A stretch of 64,000 nt of DNA, from the NCBI GenBank assembly GCA_001550305.1, contig LRTP01000286.1, forward strand, positions 1 to 64,000, written 5' to 3'. A program made the position numbers and the translations under genes. Numbering within the stretch: position 1 is the stretch's first letter; each line of letters opens with the position of its first letter. The DNA comes from Streptomyces diastatochromogenes (lineage in GTDB: Bacteria > Actinomycetota > Actinomycetes > Streptomycetales > Streptomycetaceae). Positions 27,681 through 37,203 of this stretch are shown piece by piece. The notes below the pieces were generated by a model that was not told the DNA's origin, searched no databases, and worked only from the letters and a program-made list of their open reading frames with translations.

Positions 27681-28421
27681 ATGGGCTTCTGGGACGACCT
27701 GTGGCGCGGACGCTCGACGGACTTCGACTCCGGCAGTGCCGCCACCAATTCCATAGAACTGACCAAGCGGAACCACACGGTCTCGCTCACCAAACAGGGC
27801 GCGGCCACCGGCAACCTGCGCATCAACCTGTCCTGGCGCATGCGCACGTCGGACATCGGCGGCGGCCAGCAGCGGGGCAGCCTGCTGCGGCACCCCTTCA
27901 AGACCTTCAAGCCGGACGTGGTCCAGGCGCACACCCAGAGCATGGTGAACGTCGACCTCGACCTGGGCGTCATGTACGAGCTCGCGGACGGCTCCAAGGG
28001 TGTGGTGCAGCCCCTGGGCAACTTCCTCGGCGACATCAACGACCCGCCGTACGTGAAGCTCAGCGGTGACGACCGGTTCGGTTCCGCGTCCGGCGAGACG
28101 GCCTACGTCAACCTCGACCACCGCGACGACATCAAACGGCTCCTGGTCTTCGTGTACATCTACGACCAGACGCCCGCCTTCGACCGTACGCACGCCATCA
28201 TCACGCTCTACCCGAGCAACGGGCCCCGGATCGAGATCGGCCTCGACGAGCGGCATCCGCAGGCCCGCTCCTGCGCGGTGGTGATGATCGAGAACAACAA
28301 GGGCGAGATCACCGTGCGGCGTGAGGTGAAGTTCGTGTACGGCTTCCAGGCGGAGCTGGACCGGTTGTACGGGTGGGGGTTGCAGTGGGGGCGGGGGTAC
28401 AAGTCCAAGGCCGACCGTTGA
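27681..28421 (+). CDS. TerD-domain protein, TerA-like
   Basis: 246 residues from the ATG at 27681. The start MGFWDDLWRG and the phrase VSLTKQGAATGNLRINLSW resemble the TerD-domain subgroup that includes TerA. Conserved DLDLGVMYEL and a later DQTPAFDRTHAIITLY are recognisable. Compared with the two tandem TerD proteins it lacks the [10 protein letters not shown] signature and has a longer N-terminal lead. It is convergent with the next TerD gene. I call it TerA-like with moderate certainty; the calcium ligands are less complete than in the tandem copies. Confidence 0.8.
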   Translation: MGFWDDLWRGRSTDFDSGSAATNSIELTKRNHTVSLTKQGAATGNLRINLSWRMRTSDIGGGQQRGSLLRHPFKTFKPDVVQAHTQSMVNVDLDLGVMYELADGSKGVVQPLGNFLGDINDPPYVKLSGDDRFGSASGETAYVNLDHRDDIKRLLVFVYIYDQTPAFDRTHAIITLYPSNGPRIEIGLDERHPQARSCAVVMIENNKGEITVRREVKFVYGFQAELDRLYGWGLQWGRGYKSKADR

Positions 28422-28472
28422 GGGTCGAATACAGCCCCGCGCTCCTTTCGGGGCGCTTTCCTGGCGTCGGAC

Positions 28473-29360
28473 CTAGCGTCCGATGAACTGTGGCCCCTGC
28501 GGCGGCAGCCTGAAGTCCGGGTCGGGGAGGGAGCCGACCGCCTGCGGGAAGCCGTAGGCCGGCTGGACGGCCGGGGCCGTCTGGGGCCCCGGGTAGCCGT
28601 AGGCGGGCTGGCTGGTCGGCTGGGGGTAGCCGTACGCGGGCTGGGCGGGGGCCGTCTGCGCGGGCCCCGGATAGCCGTACGCGGGCTGCTGGGGCACCGG
28701 GGCGGCCTGCTCGGGCGGGAGCGGCACCGAGGTCTCCGGGGAGGCCGCGGGGTCCGCCCAGGCGGTGGCGTCGGGTACGGGCGCGACCGCCTCCGGCTCG
28801 GACTCGTCCACCGTGATCCCGAAGTCGGAGGCGAGCCCCTCCAGACCGTTCGGATAGCCCTCGCCGAGCGCCCGGAACTTCCAGCCCTGACCGCGCCGGT
28901 ACAGTTCGCCGCAGATCAGCGCGGTCTCCGTACCGGTCTCCGGCTTGATGTCGAAGTAGGCCAGCGGTTCACCGTCGGACCCCGTCGTGCCGGCCGTGGC
29001 GGACGCGTCGTACAGCAGAATGCGTAGGGCGCGTACCTGGTCGAAGGTGACGCCGTCCGCCGATGCGACCAGCAGAATCTGTCCGACACCGGACTCGACA
29101 CCCGCCAGATCCGTCTGGATGGTGTCGGTGAGGCCCTCGGCGACGCGTTTCTTGCCAAGTCGCCACACCTTGCCCGAGGGATGGCGTGGCTGGTTGTAGA
29201 AGACGAAGTCCTCGTCGGATCGCACACGACCGTCGGGACCGAGGAGCAGCGCCGAGACATCGACATCGGGGACACCCTGCCCGGGCGTCCAGCGCAGCAC
29301 GGCACGTACCGCTGTGGCGTCCAGCGGGACGTTAGACCCCTTCAGCATCGCGTGCGTCAT
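28473..29360 (-). CDS. TerD-domain protein with long Pro/Tyr/Gln-rich tail
   Basis: 295 residues. Residues 1-180 form a TerD-type domain ([40 protein letters not shown]). From about residue 190 a low-complexity tail repeats [15 protein letters not shown] and YGYPGPQT, Pro/Gly/Tyr-rich and without charge, which may bind surfaces or self-associate. The reading is minus strand, divergent from the HpcH/HpaI aldolase gene with 189 bases between. The calcium acidic pattern is weaker than in the tandem TerD copies. Confidence 0.85.
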   Translation of the reverse strand: MTHAMLKGSNVPLDATAVRAVLRWTPGQGVPDVDVSALLLGPDGRVRSDEDFVFYNQPRHPSGKVWRLGKKRVAEGLTDTIQTDLAGVESGVGQILLVASADGVTFDQVRALRILLYDASATAGTTGSDGEPLAYFDIKPETGTETALICGELYRRGQGWKFRALGEGYPNGLEGLASDFGITVDESEPEAVAPVPDATAWADPAASPETSVPLPPEQAAPVPQQPAYGYPGPAQTAPAQPAYGYPQPTSQPAYGYPGPQTAPAVQPAYGFPQAVGSLPDPDFRLPPQGPQFIGR

Positions 29361-29549
29361 GCGGTCATCCTGCCCTCTCGGTCCTGGTCACGACAACGCG
29401 GGGGTAAGGATTCCCGGTCGGGATGTGCGGGCAACCGACATGGCCGAGTTACCTGAACTTCACGCCTGGTGGGAACGACTGACATGGATTTGTACGTACT
29501 ATTACCGGCCACATCACGTAGGTCCGCCTAGCCGCAACGGGGGAGTTTC

Positions 29550-30719
29550 ATGCGTCATTTCGGGCATATCGCCCCTGAAGAGCGGCAGCGTCTCTTCCAC
29601 CGGGAGCCGTGCGTCTTCACCGCCGACTCGCCCGCCCGCGTGCTCGCGGCGGCCCTCGGCGCCACCCTGTACAGCCCCGCGACCAGACCCCACCTCGCCG
29701 ACGACGTCGTCAAGCAGGCCGGACGCGGCGTGGTCTCCATGGTGCTGTGCCTGGAGGACTCGATCGACGACGCCGAGGTCGTGGGCGCCGAGGAGAACCT
29801 GGTCCGGCAGTTCGCCGACCTCGCCGGACGGCCGGAGACCGACGGGCTCCCGCTGCTGTTCGTACGGGTCCGTGAGCCCGAGCAGATCCCGGACCTCGTC
29901 CGGCGGCTCGGCGCGTCCGTGCGGCTGCTGTCCGGGTTCGTCCTGCCGAAGTTCACCGAGGAGCGGGGCGTCCCGTTCATGGAGGCGCTCGCCGCGGCCG
30001 AGTCCGCGAGCGGCCGGCGGCTGTTCGCCATGCCTGTCCTGGAATCGCCCGGGCTGCTGTACCTGGAGAGCCGCCGGGAGACCCTGGTGGGCATCTCCCG
30101 CGTCGTCGACAAGTACCGCGACCGCGTCCTCGCGCTGCGCCTGGGCGTCACCGACTTCTGCTCGGCTTACGGGCTGCGCAGGGCGCCCGACATGACCGCC
30201 TACGACGTCCAGATCGTCGCCTCCGTGATCGCGGACGTGGTGAACATGCTGGGGCGCTCGGACGGCACCGGGTTCACGGTCACCGGGCCCGTGTGGGAGT
30301 ACTTCCGGGTCCAGGAGCGCATGTTCAAGCCGCAGCTGCGCCGCAGCCCCTTCCAGGAGGGTGAGGTCGAGGAGCTGCGCCAGGCGCTGATCGAGCACGA
30401 CCTGGACGGGCTGCTGCGCGAGATAGCCCTCGACCGGGCCAACGGTCTGCTCGGCAAGACCTGCATCCACCCCTCGCACGTCCCGGCGGTGCACGCGCTG
30501 TCCGTGGTCAGCCACGAGGAGTACAGCGACGCGCAGGACATCCTCAGGCCCGAGCGGGGCGGCGGGGGCGTGCTGAGGTCGGCGTATACGAACAAAATGA
30601 ATGAAGTGAAGCCGCACCGCGCCTGGGCCGAGCGCACCCTCCAGCGCGCCGAGGTGTTCGGTGTGGCGAACGAGGACATCGGCTTCGTGGAACTGCTCGC
30701 GGCCGCCCTGCCTGCGTGA
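29550..30719 (+). CDS. HpcH/HpaI aldolase-family protein of the Ter-associated module
   Basis: 389 residues, citrate lyase beta-subunit/HpcH-HpaI fold (TIM barrel). Metal and substrate residues are in LCLEDSIDD and in LRLGVTDFCSAYGLRR; an Arg sits near RVREPEQ. The module of such an aldolase with two phosphoribosyltransferase domains and a HAD phosphatase was proposed by Anantharaman, Iyer and Aravind as a Ter-linked pathway that makes a nucleoside-like compound. The reaction here is unproven. It is followed by the PRTase gene after 37 bases, so operon-linked, and would run from a promoter in the 189-base divergent region. Confidence 0.85.
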   Translation: MRHFGHIAPEERQRLFHREPCVFTADSPARVLAAALGATLYSPATRPHLADDVVKQAGRGVVSMVLCLEDSIDDAEVVGAEENLVRQFADLAGRPETDGLPLLFVRVREPEQIPDLVRRLGASVRLLSGFVLPKFTEERGVPFMEALAAAESASGRRLFAMPVLESPGLLYLESRRETLVGISRVVDKYRDRVLALRLGVTDFCSAYGLRRAPDMTAYDVQIVASVIADVVNMLGRSDGTGFTVTGPVWEYFRVQERMFKPQLRRSPFQEGEVEELRQALIEHDLDGLLREIALDRANGLLGKTCIHPSHVPAVHALSVVSHEEYSDAQDILRPERGGGGVLRSAYTNKMNEVKPHRAWAERTLQRAEVFGVANEDIGFVELLAAALPA

Positions 30720-30756
30720 ACCGCGCCGGCCCGACCGACCGACCAACAAGGAATCG

Positions 30757-33237
30757 ATGAAGAACGTGGTGTGGACGGGGACCTGGGTCGCCGAGCGACT
30801 GGGTGTCGAGCTCGTCGGTGACGAGAGGCTGAGCGACCTGCTGGGGCTCGCGCTGCGGCGCAACCCCCGCCGGGCGCATCTGCTCGTGTCGAACGTGCTC
30901 GGCAAGCACGTCCCGCAGTCACCGTCCGTGGTGTACGGACACGGGTTCGCGCTCGGCCGGCGGGTACGGGAGCTGCTCGGCGCCGAGGACGCCGGCGCCG
31001 CCGTCGTCCTCGGGTACGCCGAGACGGCCACCGGCCTCGGCCACTGCGTCGCCGACGGCGTGGGCCTCGCGCCCTACCTCCACTCGACCCGCCGTCCCGT
31101 CATCGGCGTCGACACGGCGGGCGGCTTCGAGGAGTCCCACTCCCACGCCACCTCCCACCTCCTGCTGCCGGAGAACCCCGCGCTGCTGGCGGGCGCGGGC
31201 CCCCTGGTCCTCGTCGACGACGAGTTCTCCACCGGCAACACGGTCCTCAACACCATCCGCGACCTCCACGCCCGCTATCCGCGCGACCGCTATGTGGTCG
31301 TGGCCCTGGTCGACATGCGCTCGGCCGCGGACCTGGGCCGTCTGGCGGAGTTCGCGACGGAGATCGGCGCACGGGTGGACCTGGTCACCGCGGCGAGGGG
31401 CACCGTGAACCTCCCGGAGGGCGTCCTGGAGAAGGGCCAGGCACTGGTGGCGGAACACGAGACCACCAGGACCGCCGAGAACACCAGGACCGCCGAGAAC
31501 ACCAAGACCACCGAGCCCGCCGACAGCCGTCCCGGGCACCCCGGTGCCGCCCGGGTCGAGCTCGGCTGGCCCCGGGGTCTGCCCGACGGGGGGCGGCACG
31601 GCTTCACGCCCGGGCAACGAATACGGCTGGACGCGGCGCTGCCCGCGATGGCCGCGCGGGTCGCCGAAGCGCTGCCGGAGGGGGCGCGGCGCGTCCTCGT
31701 GCTCGGCTTCGAGGAGCTGATGTACGCGCCGCTCAGGCTGGCCAGGGAGCTGGAGCAGGTGGTGTCCGCCGAGGTGCGGTACTCCACGACCACGCGCTCC
31801 CCGGTGCTCGCCCTCGACGACCCCGGTTACGCCATACGGACGCGCCTCGTCTTCCCGGCCCACGACGACCCCGACGACGGACCGGGTGAGCGGTACGCCT
31901 ACAACGTCGCGGGTGCCGGTTTCGACGCGGTCGTGGCCGTGGTCGACTCCGCCGCCGACACGCCCGCCCTGCACGCCCCCGGCGGTCTGCTGGCCCAGCT
32001 CGCGGAGCACGCCCCGAGCGTCCTGCTCGCCGTCGTTCCGTCGTACGTCCCCGCACGGCCGTCCACCGAAAGGCCCTCCATGCTCCCCGAGCCCCTCCGT
32101 GGCCCAGCCTTCTCCTCGTACGCGCCCGACGAGGTCGGCTGGCTGCTGCAGGACCTCTCGGACGTGACGCTGGAGGCGCCGACCGAGGAGCGCGAGGAGG
32201 CGATCCAGAGCGGCGGCGCCCACTACGCGGAGTCGCTGCCGGTCGAGTACCAGCCGAGCCCCCAGTACCAGGAGCTGTTCCAGACGGCCCTCGGCACCTC
32301 GGCCGCCCGGATCGCCCAGGCCGTCGGCGCCGTCACCGAGCTGGTGCTCGCCGAACGCTCTCCGCACCCCGTACTCGTCTCGCTGGCCCGCGCGGGCACC
32401 CCCGTCGGTGTCCTGATGCGCCGCTGGGCCCAGCACCGGCACGGCCTCGACCTGCCGCACTACGCCGTCTCCATCGTCCGTGGCCGCGGCATCGACGCCA
32501 ACGCGCTGCGCTGGCTGGCCGCCCACCACGACCCGGCCGACGTCGTGTTCGTCGACGGCTGGACCGGCAAGGGCGCCATCACCCGCGAACTCACCGAGGC
32601 CATCAGGGAGTTCGAGTCCGCCGAGGGCGTCACCGGCTTCGACCCGGAGATCGCGGTCCTCGCCGACCCGGGCTCGTGCGTACGGACGTACGGCACCCGC
32701 GAGGACTTCCTCATCCCCTCCGCCTGCCTCAACTCGACGGTCTCAGGGCTGATTTCGCGTACCGTGCTGCGCTCGGACCTGGTCGGCGAGTACGACTTCC
32801 ACGGCGCGAAGTTCTACCGCGAGCTCGCCGGCTCGGACGTCTCCGTCGACTTCCTGGACGCCGTCGCCGCCCACTTCCCCGACGTCGCCGACGCGGCCTG
32901 CGCCCAGGCCAAGGAGCTCCTCGCCACCGACCGCACCCCCACCTGGGAGGGCTGGGCGGCCGTCGAGCGGATCAGCGAGGAGTACGAGATCCACGACGTG
33001 AACCTCGTCAAGCCGGGCGTCGGCGAGACCACCCGCGTGCTGCTGCGCCGCGTCCCCTGGAAGATCCTGGCGCGCGCCGGAGCGGGCACCGACCTCGACC
33101 ACGTACGCCTGCTCGCCCAGCAGCGCGGGGTGCCCGTCGAGGAGGTCGACGAACTCCCGTACACCTGCGTGGGGTTGATCCACCCGAAGTACACGCGCGG
33201 CGCGACCGGCGCCGACGGCAAGGCGGTGACGGTCTGA
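30757..33237 (+). CDS. Fused phosphoribosyltransferase-TRSP-phosphoribosyltransferase protein
   Basis: 826 residues from the ATG at 30757. An N-terminal PRTase_2-type domain has the PRPP loop LVLVDDEFSTGNT (about residues 150-162). A TRSP-like middle follows. The C-terminal third is a PRTase_1 (StiP-type) domain with FVDGWTGKGAI near residue 596 and a downstream conserved VNLVKPGVGETT block. Between is a low-complexity spacer of repeated TRTAENTR-like units (about 233-255). In other genomes these are often separate genes; here they are one chain. It overlaps the HAD gene start by one base (TGATG), so it is translationally coupled. Confidence 0.85.
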   Translation: MKNVVWTGTWVAERLGVELVGDERLSDLLGLALRRNPRRAHLLVSNVLGKHVPQSPSVVYGHGFALGRRVRELLGAEDAGAAVVLGYAETATGLGHCVADGVGLAPYLHSTRRPVIGVDTAGGFEESHSHATSHLLLPENPALLAGAGPLVLVDDEFSTGNTVLNTIRDLHARYPRDRYVVVALVDMRSAADLGRLAEFATEIGARVDLVTAARGTVNLPEGVLEKGQALVAEHETTRTAENTRTAENTKTTEPADSRPGHPGAARVELGWPRGLPDGGRHGFTPGQRIRLDAALPAMAARVAEALPEGARRVLVLGFEELMYAPLRLARELEQVVSAEVRYSTTTRSPVLALDDPGYAIRTRLVFPAHDDPDDGPGERYAYNVAGAGFDAVVAVVDSAADTPALHAPGGLLAQLAEHAPSVLLAVVPSYVPARPSTERPSMLPEPLRGPAFSSYAPDEVGWLLQDLSDVTLEAPTEEREEAIQSGGAHYAESLPVEYQPSPQYQELFQTALGTSAARIAQAVGAVTELVLAERSPHPVLVSLARAGTPVGVLMRRWAQHRHGLDLPHYAVSIVRGRGIDANALRWLAAHHDPADVVFVDGWTGKGAITRELTEAIREFESAEGVTGFDPEIAVLADPGSCVRTYGTREDFLIPSACLNSTVSGLISRTVLRSDLVGEYDFHGAKFYRELAGSDVSVDFLDAVAAHFPDVADAACAQAKELLATDRTPTWEGWAAVERISEEYEIHDVNLVKPGVGETTRVLLRRVPWKILARAGAGTDLDHVRLLAQQRGVPVEEVDELPYTCVGLIHPKYTRGATGADGKAVTV

Positions 33238-34061
33238 TGTCCGCGCCCAAGGTGCTCGTCGCCAGCGATCTCGACCGTACGCTGATCTACTCCTCCGCCG
33301 CCCTCGCGCTGACCATGCCCGACGCGCGGGCACCCCGGCTGCTCTGCGTCGAGGTGCACGAGGCCAGGCCGCTGTCGTACATGACCGAGACGGCCGCCGC
33401 GCTGCTCACCGAGCTCGGCGACACGGCCCACTTCGTGCCTACCACGACGCGCACCCGCAAGCAGTACCAGCGCATCAACCTGCCGGGCCCCGCGCCCGAG
33501 TACGCGATCTGCGCCAACGGCGGGCATCTGCTAGTCGACGGTGTCTCCGACCCCGACTGGCACGCGGCCGTGACCGCGCGGCTCGCCGACGAGTGCGCGC
33601 CGCTGGCCGAGGTACGGGACCACCTCGCGGCCACCGCCGATCCGGCCTGGGTCCGCAAGCACCGGGTCGCCGAGGACCTGTTCGCCTATCTGGTGGTGGA
33701 GCGCGAGCTGCTGCCCGAGGAGTGGGTGAAGGAGCTCGCCGTCTGGGCGGAGAGCCGCGGCTGGACGGTGTCGCTGCAGGGCCGCAAGATCTACGCCGTG
33801 CCGAAGCCGCTCACCAAGAGCGCGGCCGTGCGCGAGGTCGCCCGCCGCACCGGCGCCCTCCTCACGCTCGCCGCCGGTGACTCCCTTCTCGACGCCGACC
33901 TGCTGCTCGCCGCCGACCGCGGCTGGCGGCCCGGCCACGGTGAACTGGCCGAGGCCGACTGGACGGCGCCGGCGATCACCGCCCTCCCGGAGCGGGGGGT
34001 CGCGGCGGGGGAGCGGATCCTGCGGGAGTTCACGCACGCCTGCCGACCGGGCGCGGTCTGA
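33237..34061 (+). CDS. HAD-superfamily phosphatase of the Ter-associated module
   Basis: 274 residues from the ATG at 33237. HAD motif I is ASDLDRTLIY with the nucleophile Asp and the +2 Asp. A GDSLLDADLL block matches motif IV. The middle is a cap domain. This would remove a phosphate from a metabolite made by the preceding aldolase and PRTase steps. Its start codon overlaps the previous stop. It is the last gene of the three-gene biosynthetic part; a short spacer separates it from the FmdB gene, which runs the other way. Confidence 0.87.
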   Translation: MSAPKVLVASDLDRTLIYSSAALALTMPDARAPRLLCVEVHEARPLSYMTETAAALLTELGDTAHFVPTTTRTRKQYQRINLPGPAPEYAICANGGHLLVDGVSDPDWHAAVTARLADECAPLAEVRDHLAATADPAWVRKHRVAEDLFAYLVVERELLPEEWVKELAVWAESRGWTVSLQGRKIYAVPKPLTKSAAVREVARRTGALLTLAAGDSLLDADLLLAADRGWRPGHGELAEADWTAPAITALPERGVAAGERILREFTHACRPGAV

Positions 34062-34180
34062 GCGGGAGCCGTGCCCGGCCCGTGCGGGTGCCACGTACGG
34101 CCTGAGAGTGCGACACGCCCGGGCCGCACGGAGGATTCGGGCGAAGAAAAGCTGAAGACTTCCTGAAAAATCCTGGTCGA

Positions 34181-34405
34181 TCAGCCGCAGCAACCGCCGC
34201 CGCAGCACCCGCCTCCGCCCCCTGCGGACGGGCCAGGAGAAGGTGCGGACGCCGACCCGCCGGTGGCGACCGCGACGGTCGACAGGAGTTTCACCGTGTC
34301 GTCGTGCCCGGCGGGACAGTCCGCCGGAGCGGCGGATTCCGCCATCGGGCGGCTCAGTTCGAAGGTGTCGCCGCAGGTCCGGCAGCGGTACTCGTAGCGA
34401 GGCAT
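34181..34405 (-). CDS. FmdB-type zinc ribbon protein with Cys/Gly tail
   Basis: 74 residues from the ATG at 34405 (the GTG at 34411 adds two). The ribbon is YEYRCRTCGDTFE plus a CPAGH-type second knuckle, the usual FmdB pattern. After a Ser/Gly/Ala spacer the protein ends in the odd tail GGGGCCGGGCCG with four cysteines, which could bind another metal ion or form disulfides. Role unknown; FmdB is a regulatory or chaperone-like small protein in other species. Confidence 0.85.
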   Translation of the reverse strand: MPRYEYRCRTCGDTFELSRPMAESAAPADCPAGHDDTVKLLSTVAVATGGSASAPSPGPSAGGGGGCCGGGCCG

Positions 34406-34411
34406 ACGCAC

Positions 34412-34781
34412 AGGTTAGCGGCCGGGAGCCGACGATCGAAGCCTTCCGCGGCCCGGTCGCGCACCGGGTCGCGCCGTGATCCGGAACCCGGACCTCCTCG
34501 ATTCCTCCCCGATTCCCGCCCGGTGCCTTCAGAGGGCCGACTTGACCTGCTGAACATTTCTGTCTGGTTCCTGGGCGAGGAGATCGTATTAGTCGCTGAT
34601 AATTTAAGAGGGCCGCGACGAGCCGCAAGGTCGGGGAGGGGGGCTCGCAGCCGCATGTGCGGCAGCTGCATCTACCCGCGCGCGCAATTCCGAAGTGCGG
34701 AGGGAGACGCAGTCGTGACCGAGGCATGGCATCGAACAGATGCCCCGCAACTCCTGGGCCGTCCAAGCGCCGGAGCCGTCC
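34412..34781. other. Leader region before the PBP gene, with a possible short upstream reading frame
   Basis: 370 bases. It holds no clear gene. A ggaggg at 34699 lies before a GTG at 34715 that opens a 24-codon frame ending at 34789, overlapping the PBP start at 34782. An AT-rich stretch near 34590-34610 may be promoter. Otherwise nothing I can name. Confidence 0.4.
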
Positions 34782-37199
34782 GTGGCTAGCGGGGAGGGCG
34801 ACGACCGCCGGAATCGCCGCGGGCTCGGTCCGCAACGGCCCGCGAGCCGTGATGCGGAGGATTCCGCGAGCCGTCGTACGGGAGACCCTGCGAGTCGTCG
34901 TGCGGAAGACCCTGCGAGCCGTCGCATGGAAGACTCCGCGAGCCGTCGTGCGGAAGACACGGAGAACGAGACTCCCGCCGAGCGAACCACCCAGCTTCGC
35001 CTCCCGCCCGGCATCGAGGAGACCACTCAGCTTCGCCTCCCGCCCCGCGCCGAGGAGACCACTCAGCTCCGCCTCCCGCCAGGCGCCGAACGTCCCGCCG
35101 AGAAGACCACGCAGCTTCGCGTCCCCTCACGCGCCGAGATCGAAGCGCACTCAGGTGGGGAGGACCCCGCGCAACGCGCCGATCGAGGGACGGCTTCCGG
35201 CCATCGCGGCACCCGCCGCAAACCGGCCATGCCCTCCGCGCTCGCCGGACGCTGGGCGCGCATCGCGCGCCGTCTGAAACCGGCGTACCCGCGCCCCGGC
35301 CGCACCGGCTGGCGGCGCTGGGTGCCCTCCTGGCGCCAGTGGCTGGGAGCCTGGGGCCTGGCCATCGGGCTGAGCGGAACGTTTCTGGTGATCGCCTACG
35401 CTGCGACAGACATACCCCAGAACCTCAACACGTACGCCACCCAGCAGGACAACGTCTACTTCTGGTCCGACGGGACGCCCATGGCCCGTACCGGATGGGT
35501 GCGGCGGCAGGCGATGCCGCTGAAGGACATACCCCAGGACGTGCGCTGGGCGGTGCTGGCCGCGGAGAACCAGAGCTTCTACTCCGACCCGGGCATCTCC
35601 TTCAAGGGCATCACCCGCGCCCTGGTGCGCACGATCGGCGAGGGCAACACCGAGGGCGGCTCGACGATCACCCAGCAGTACGTCAAGAACGTCTACCTGA
35701 ACCAGAACCGCTCGGTGAGCCGCAAGTTCACCGAAGCGATGATCTCCCTCAAGCTCGACCAGAAGATGAGCAAGGACAAGATCCTCGAGGGCTATCTCAA
35801 CACCAGCTGGTTCGGCCGCGGCACGTACGGCATCCAGCGCGCCGCCCAGGCCTACTACGGCAAGGACGTCGGCGAACTCAACGCCAGCGAGGCCGCGATG
35901 CTCGCGTCCCTGCTGAAGGGCGCCGGCCTGTACGACCCCACCCTGAGCCAGGCGAACCACAAGCGCGCCGTGGAGCGCTGGTCCTGGATCCTCGACCGCA
36001 TGGTCAAGATCGGGAAGCTGTCGCCGGCCGAGCGGGCCAAGTACACGAAGTTCCCCGAGCCGACCACGCAGTCCCAGACCTTCGACACCGGCAAGCAGAG
36101 CGACTACCTGGTGGAGCTCGCGACCCAGTACGCCAAGAAGGCCGCGCACATCTCGGACCAGCAGTTCGACCTGGGCGGCTACCAGATCTACACGACCTTC
36201 GACCGGAAGCGGGAGACGGCGCTCGCCGACGCCGTGACCAAGGCCCGCAAGAAGGCCCTGAAGAACGACCCCAAGGCGGCGAAGACCGCCCACTACGGGG
36301 CCTCCTCGGTGGCCGCCGACGGCAAGATCCTCGCCGTCTACGGCGGCCCCGACCACCGTACGCAGGGCTACAACGAGTCCAACGCGAGCACCGTCCCGGC
36401 CGGTTCGGCGTTCCTGCCGTTCGTCTACGCGGCCGGGCTGGAACACGGCGTCCACAAGACCCGCGACAGTACGGCGACACCGGTCACGCCGGAGACGCTC
36501 TACAACGGCGACGACAACATCCCTGTCACCACACCCGAAGGGCCCTACTGGGACCGCGCCAACAAGAAGGTCGCCGCCCACAACGACGGCAACAAGTCCT
36601 GGGGGCAGATCAGCCTGCGCAAGGCGCTCGCCCAGTCCGTGAACGTGCCGTTCATGCAGCTCGGCATGGACACGGGCCTGGACAAGGTGCGGCAGACCGC
36701 GGAAGCGGCCGGGCTGCTCTCGTCGACCATGGGTCCCCAGGTGCCCGCGCTGTCCCTGGGCAACTCCACGCCCAGCGCGATCCGGATGGCCAACGCCTAC
36801 GCCACCTTCGCCGCGGGCGGGTCGCACACCGAGCCGTACTCCGTGCGACGCATCACCCGCAACGGCTCCCAGGTCGCCCAGGACACCCCCCGACCCCAGC
36901 GCGCGGTGAGCCCCGAGGTGGCCCGCGAGGTCACCGAGGGGCTCACGGACGCCTTCGGCACGGCGCACCCCACCGCGGCCCTGAGCGCACCGGAGACGGC
37001 CGGGAAGGCCGGCACCACGGCGGACGACACCGCCGCCTGGTACGTCGGCACGAACCGTTCCGTGTCGACCGCCGTCGTCCTCTACCGCATCGACCTGGCC
37101 AAGAGCCTCGAACCACTGCCGCTCAAGGGGCTCGCCGGCACGTCCGCCGACGACGTCCCGTACGGCATCTGGGCCGGCGCCATGAGTCCGCTCGGCTGA
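34782..37199 (+). CDS. Class A PBP-like transglycosylase with degenerate transpeptidase
   Basis: 805 residues from a GTG at 34782 with ggag seven bases before it; the ATG at 34740 has no ribosome site. Residues 1-180 are a cytoplasmic tail with four TTQLRLPP-like repeats and SRRxEDxA repeats. A membrane anchor covers about 185-210. The GT51 domain has AENQSFYSD (glutamate near 263) and GGSTITQQY, so glycan polymerisation should be intact. In the transpeptidase domain the SxxK motif is SAFL: Ser542 is present, but the Lys is Leu545. S-V-N is at 619-621, and the KTG motif reads KAG at 742-744. It may be a glycosyltransferase only. Downstream tandem repeats may be remains of a Pro-rich tail. Confidence 0.88.
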   Translation: MASGEGDDRRNRRGLGPQRPASRDAEDSASRRTGDPASRRAEDPASRRMEDSASRRAEDTENETPAERTTQLRLPPGIEETTQLRLPPRAEETTQLRLPPGAERPAEKTTQLRVPSRAEIEAHSGGEDPAQRADRGTASGHRGTRRKPAMPSALAGRWARIARRLKPAYPRPGRTGWRRWVPSWRQWLGAWGLAIGLSGTFLVIAYAATDIPQNLNTYATQQDNVYFWSDGTPMARTGWVRRQAMPLKDIPQDVRWAVLAAENQSFYSDPGISFKGITRALVRTIGEGNTEGGSTITQQYVKNVYLNQNRSVSRKFTEAMISLKLDQKMSKDKILEGYLNTSWFGRGTYGIQRAAQAYYGKDVGELNASEAAMLASLLKGAGLYDPTLSQANHKRAVERWSWILDRMVKIGKLSPAERAKYTKFPEPTTQSQTFDTGKQSDYLVELATQYAKKAAHISDQQFDLGGYQIYTTFDRKRETALADAVTKARKKALKNDPKAAKTAHYGASSVAADGKILAVYGGPDHRTQGYNESNASTVPAGSAFLPFVYAAGLEHGVHKTRDSTATPVTPETLYNGDDNIPVTTPEGPYWDRANKKVAAHNDGNKSWGQISLRKALAQSVNVPFMQLGMDTGLDKVRQTAEAAGLLSSTMGPQVPALSLGNSTPSAIRMANAYATFAAGGSHTEPYSVRRITRNGSQVAQDTPRPQRAVSPEVAREVTEGLTDAFGTAHPTAALSAPETAGKAGTTADDTAAWYVGTNRSVSTAVVLYRIDLAKSLEPLPLKGLAGTSADDVPYGIWAGAMSPLG

Positions 37200-37203
37200 C
37201 CGC

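Noticed and set aside
26359-27681. Minus-strand frame antisense to the DUF475 gene
   Set aside because: Repetitive Asp/Gly/Val/His sequence, a shadow of the real membrane protein gene.
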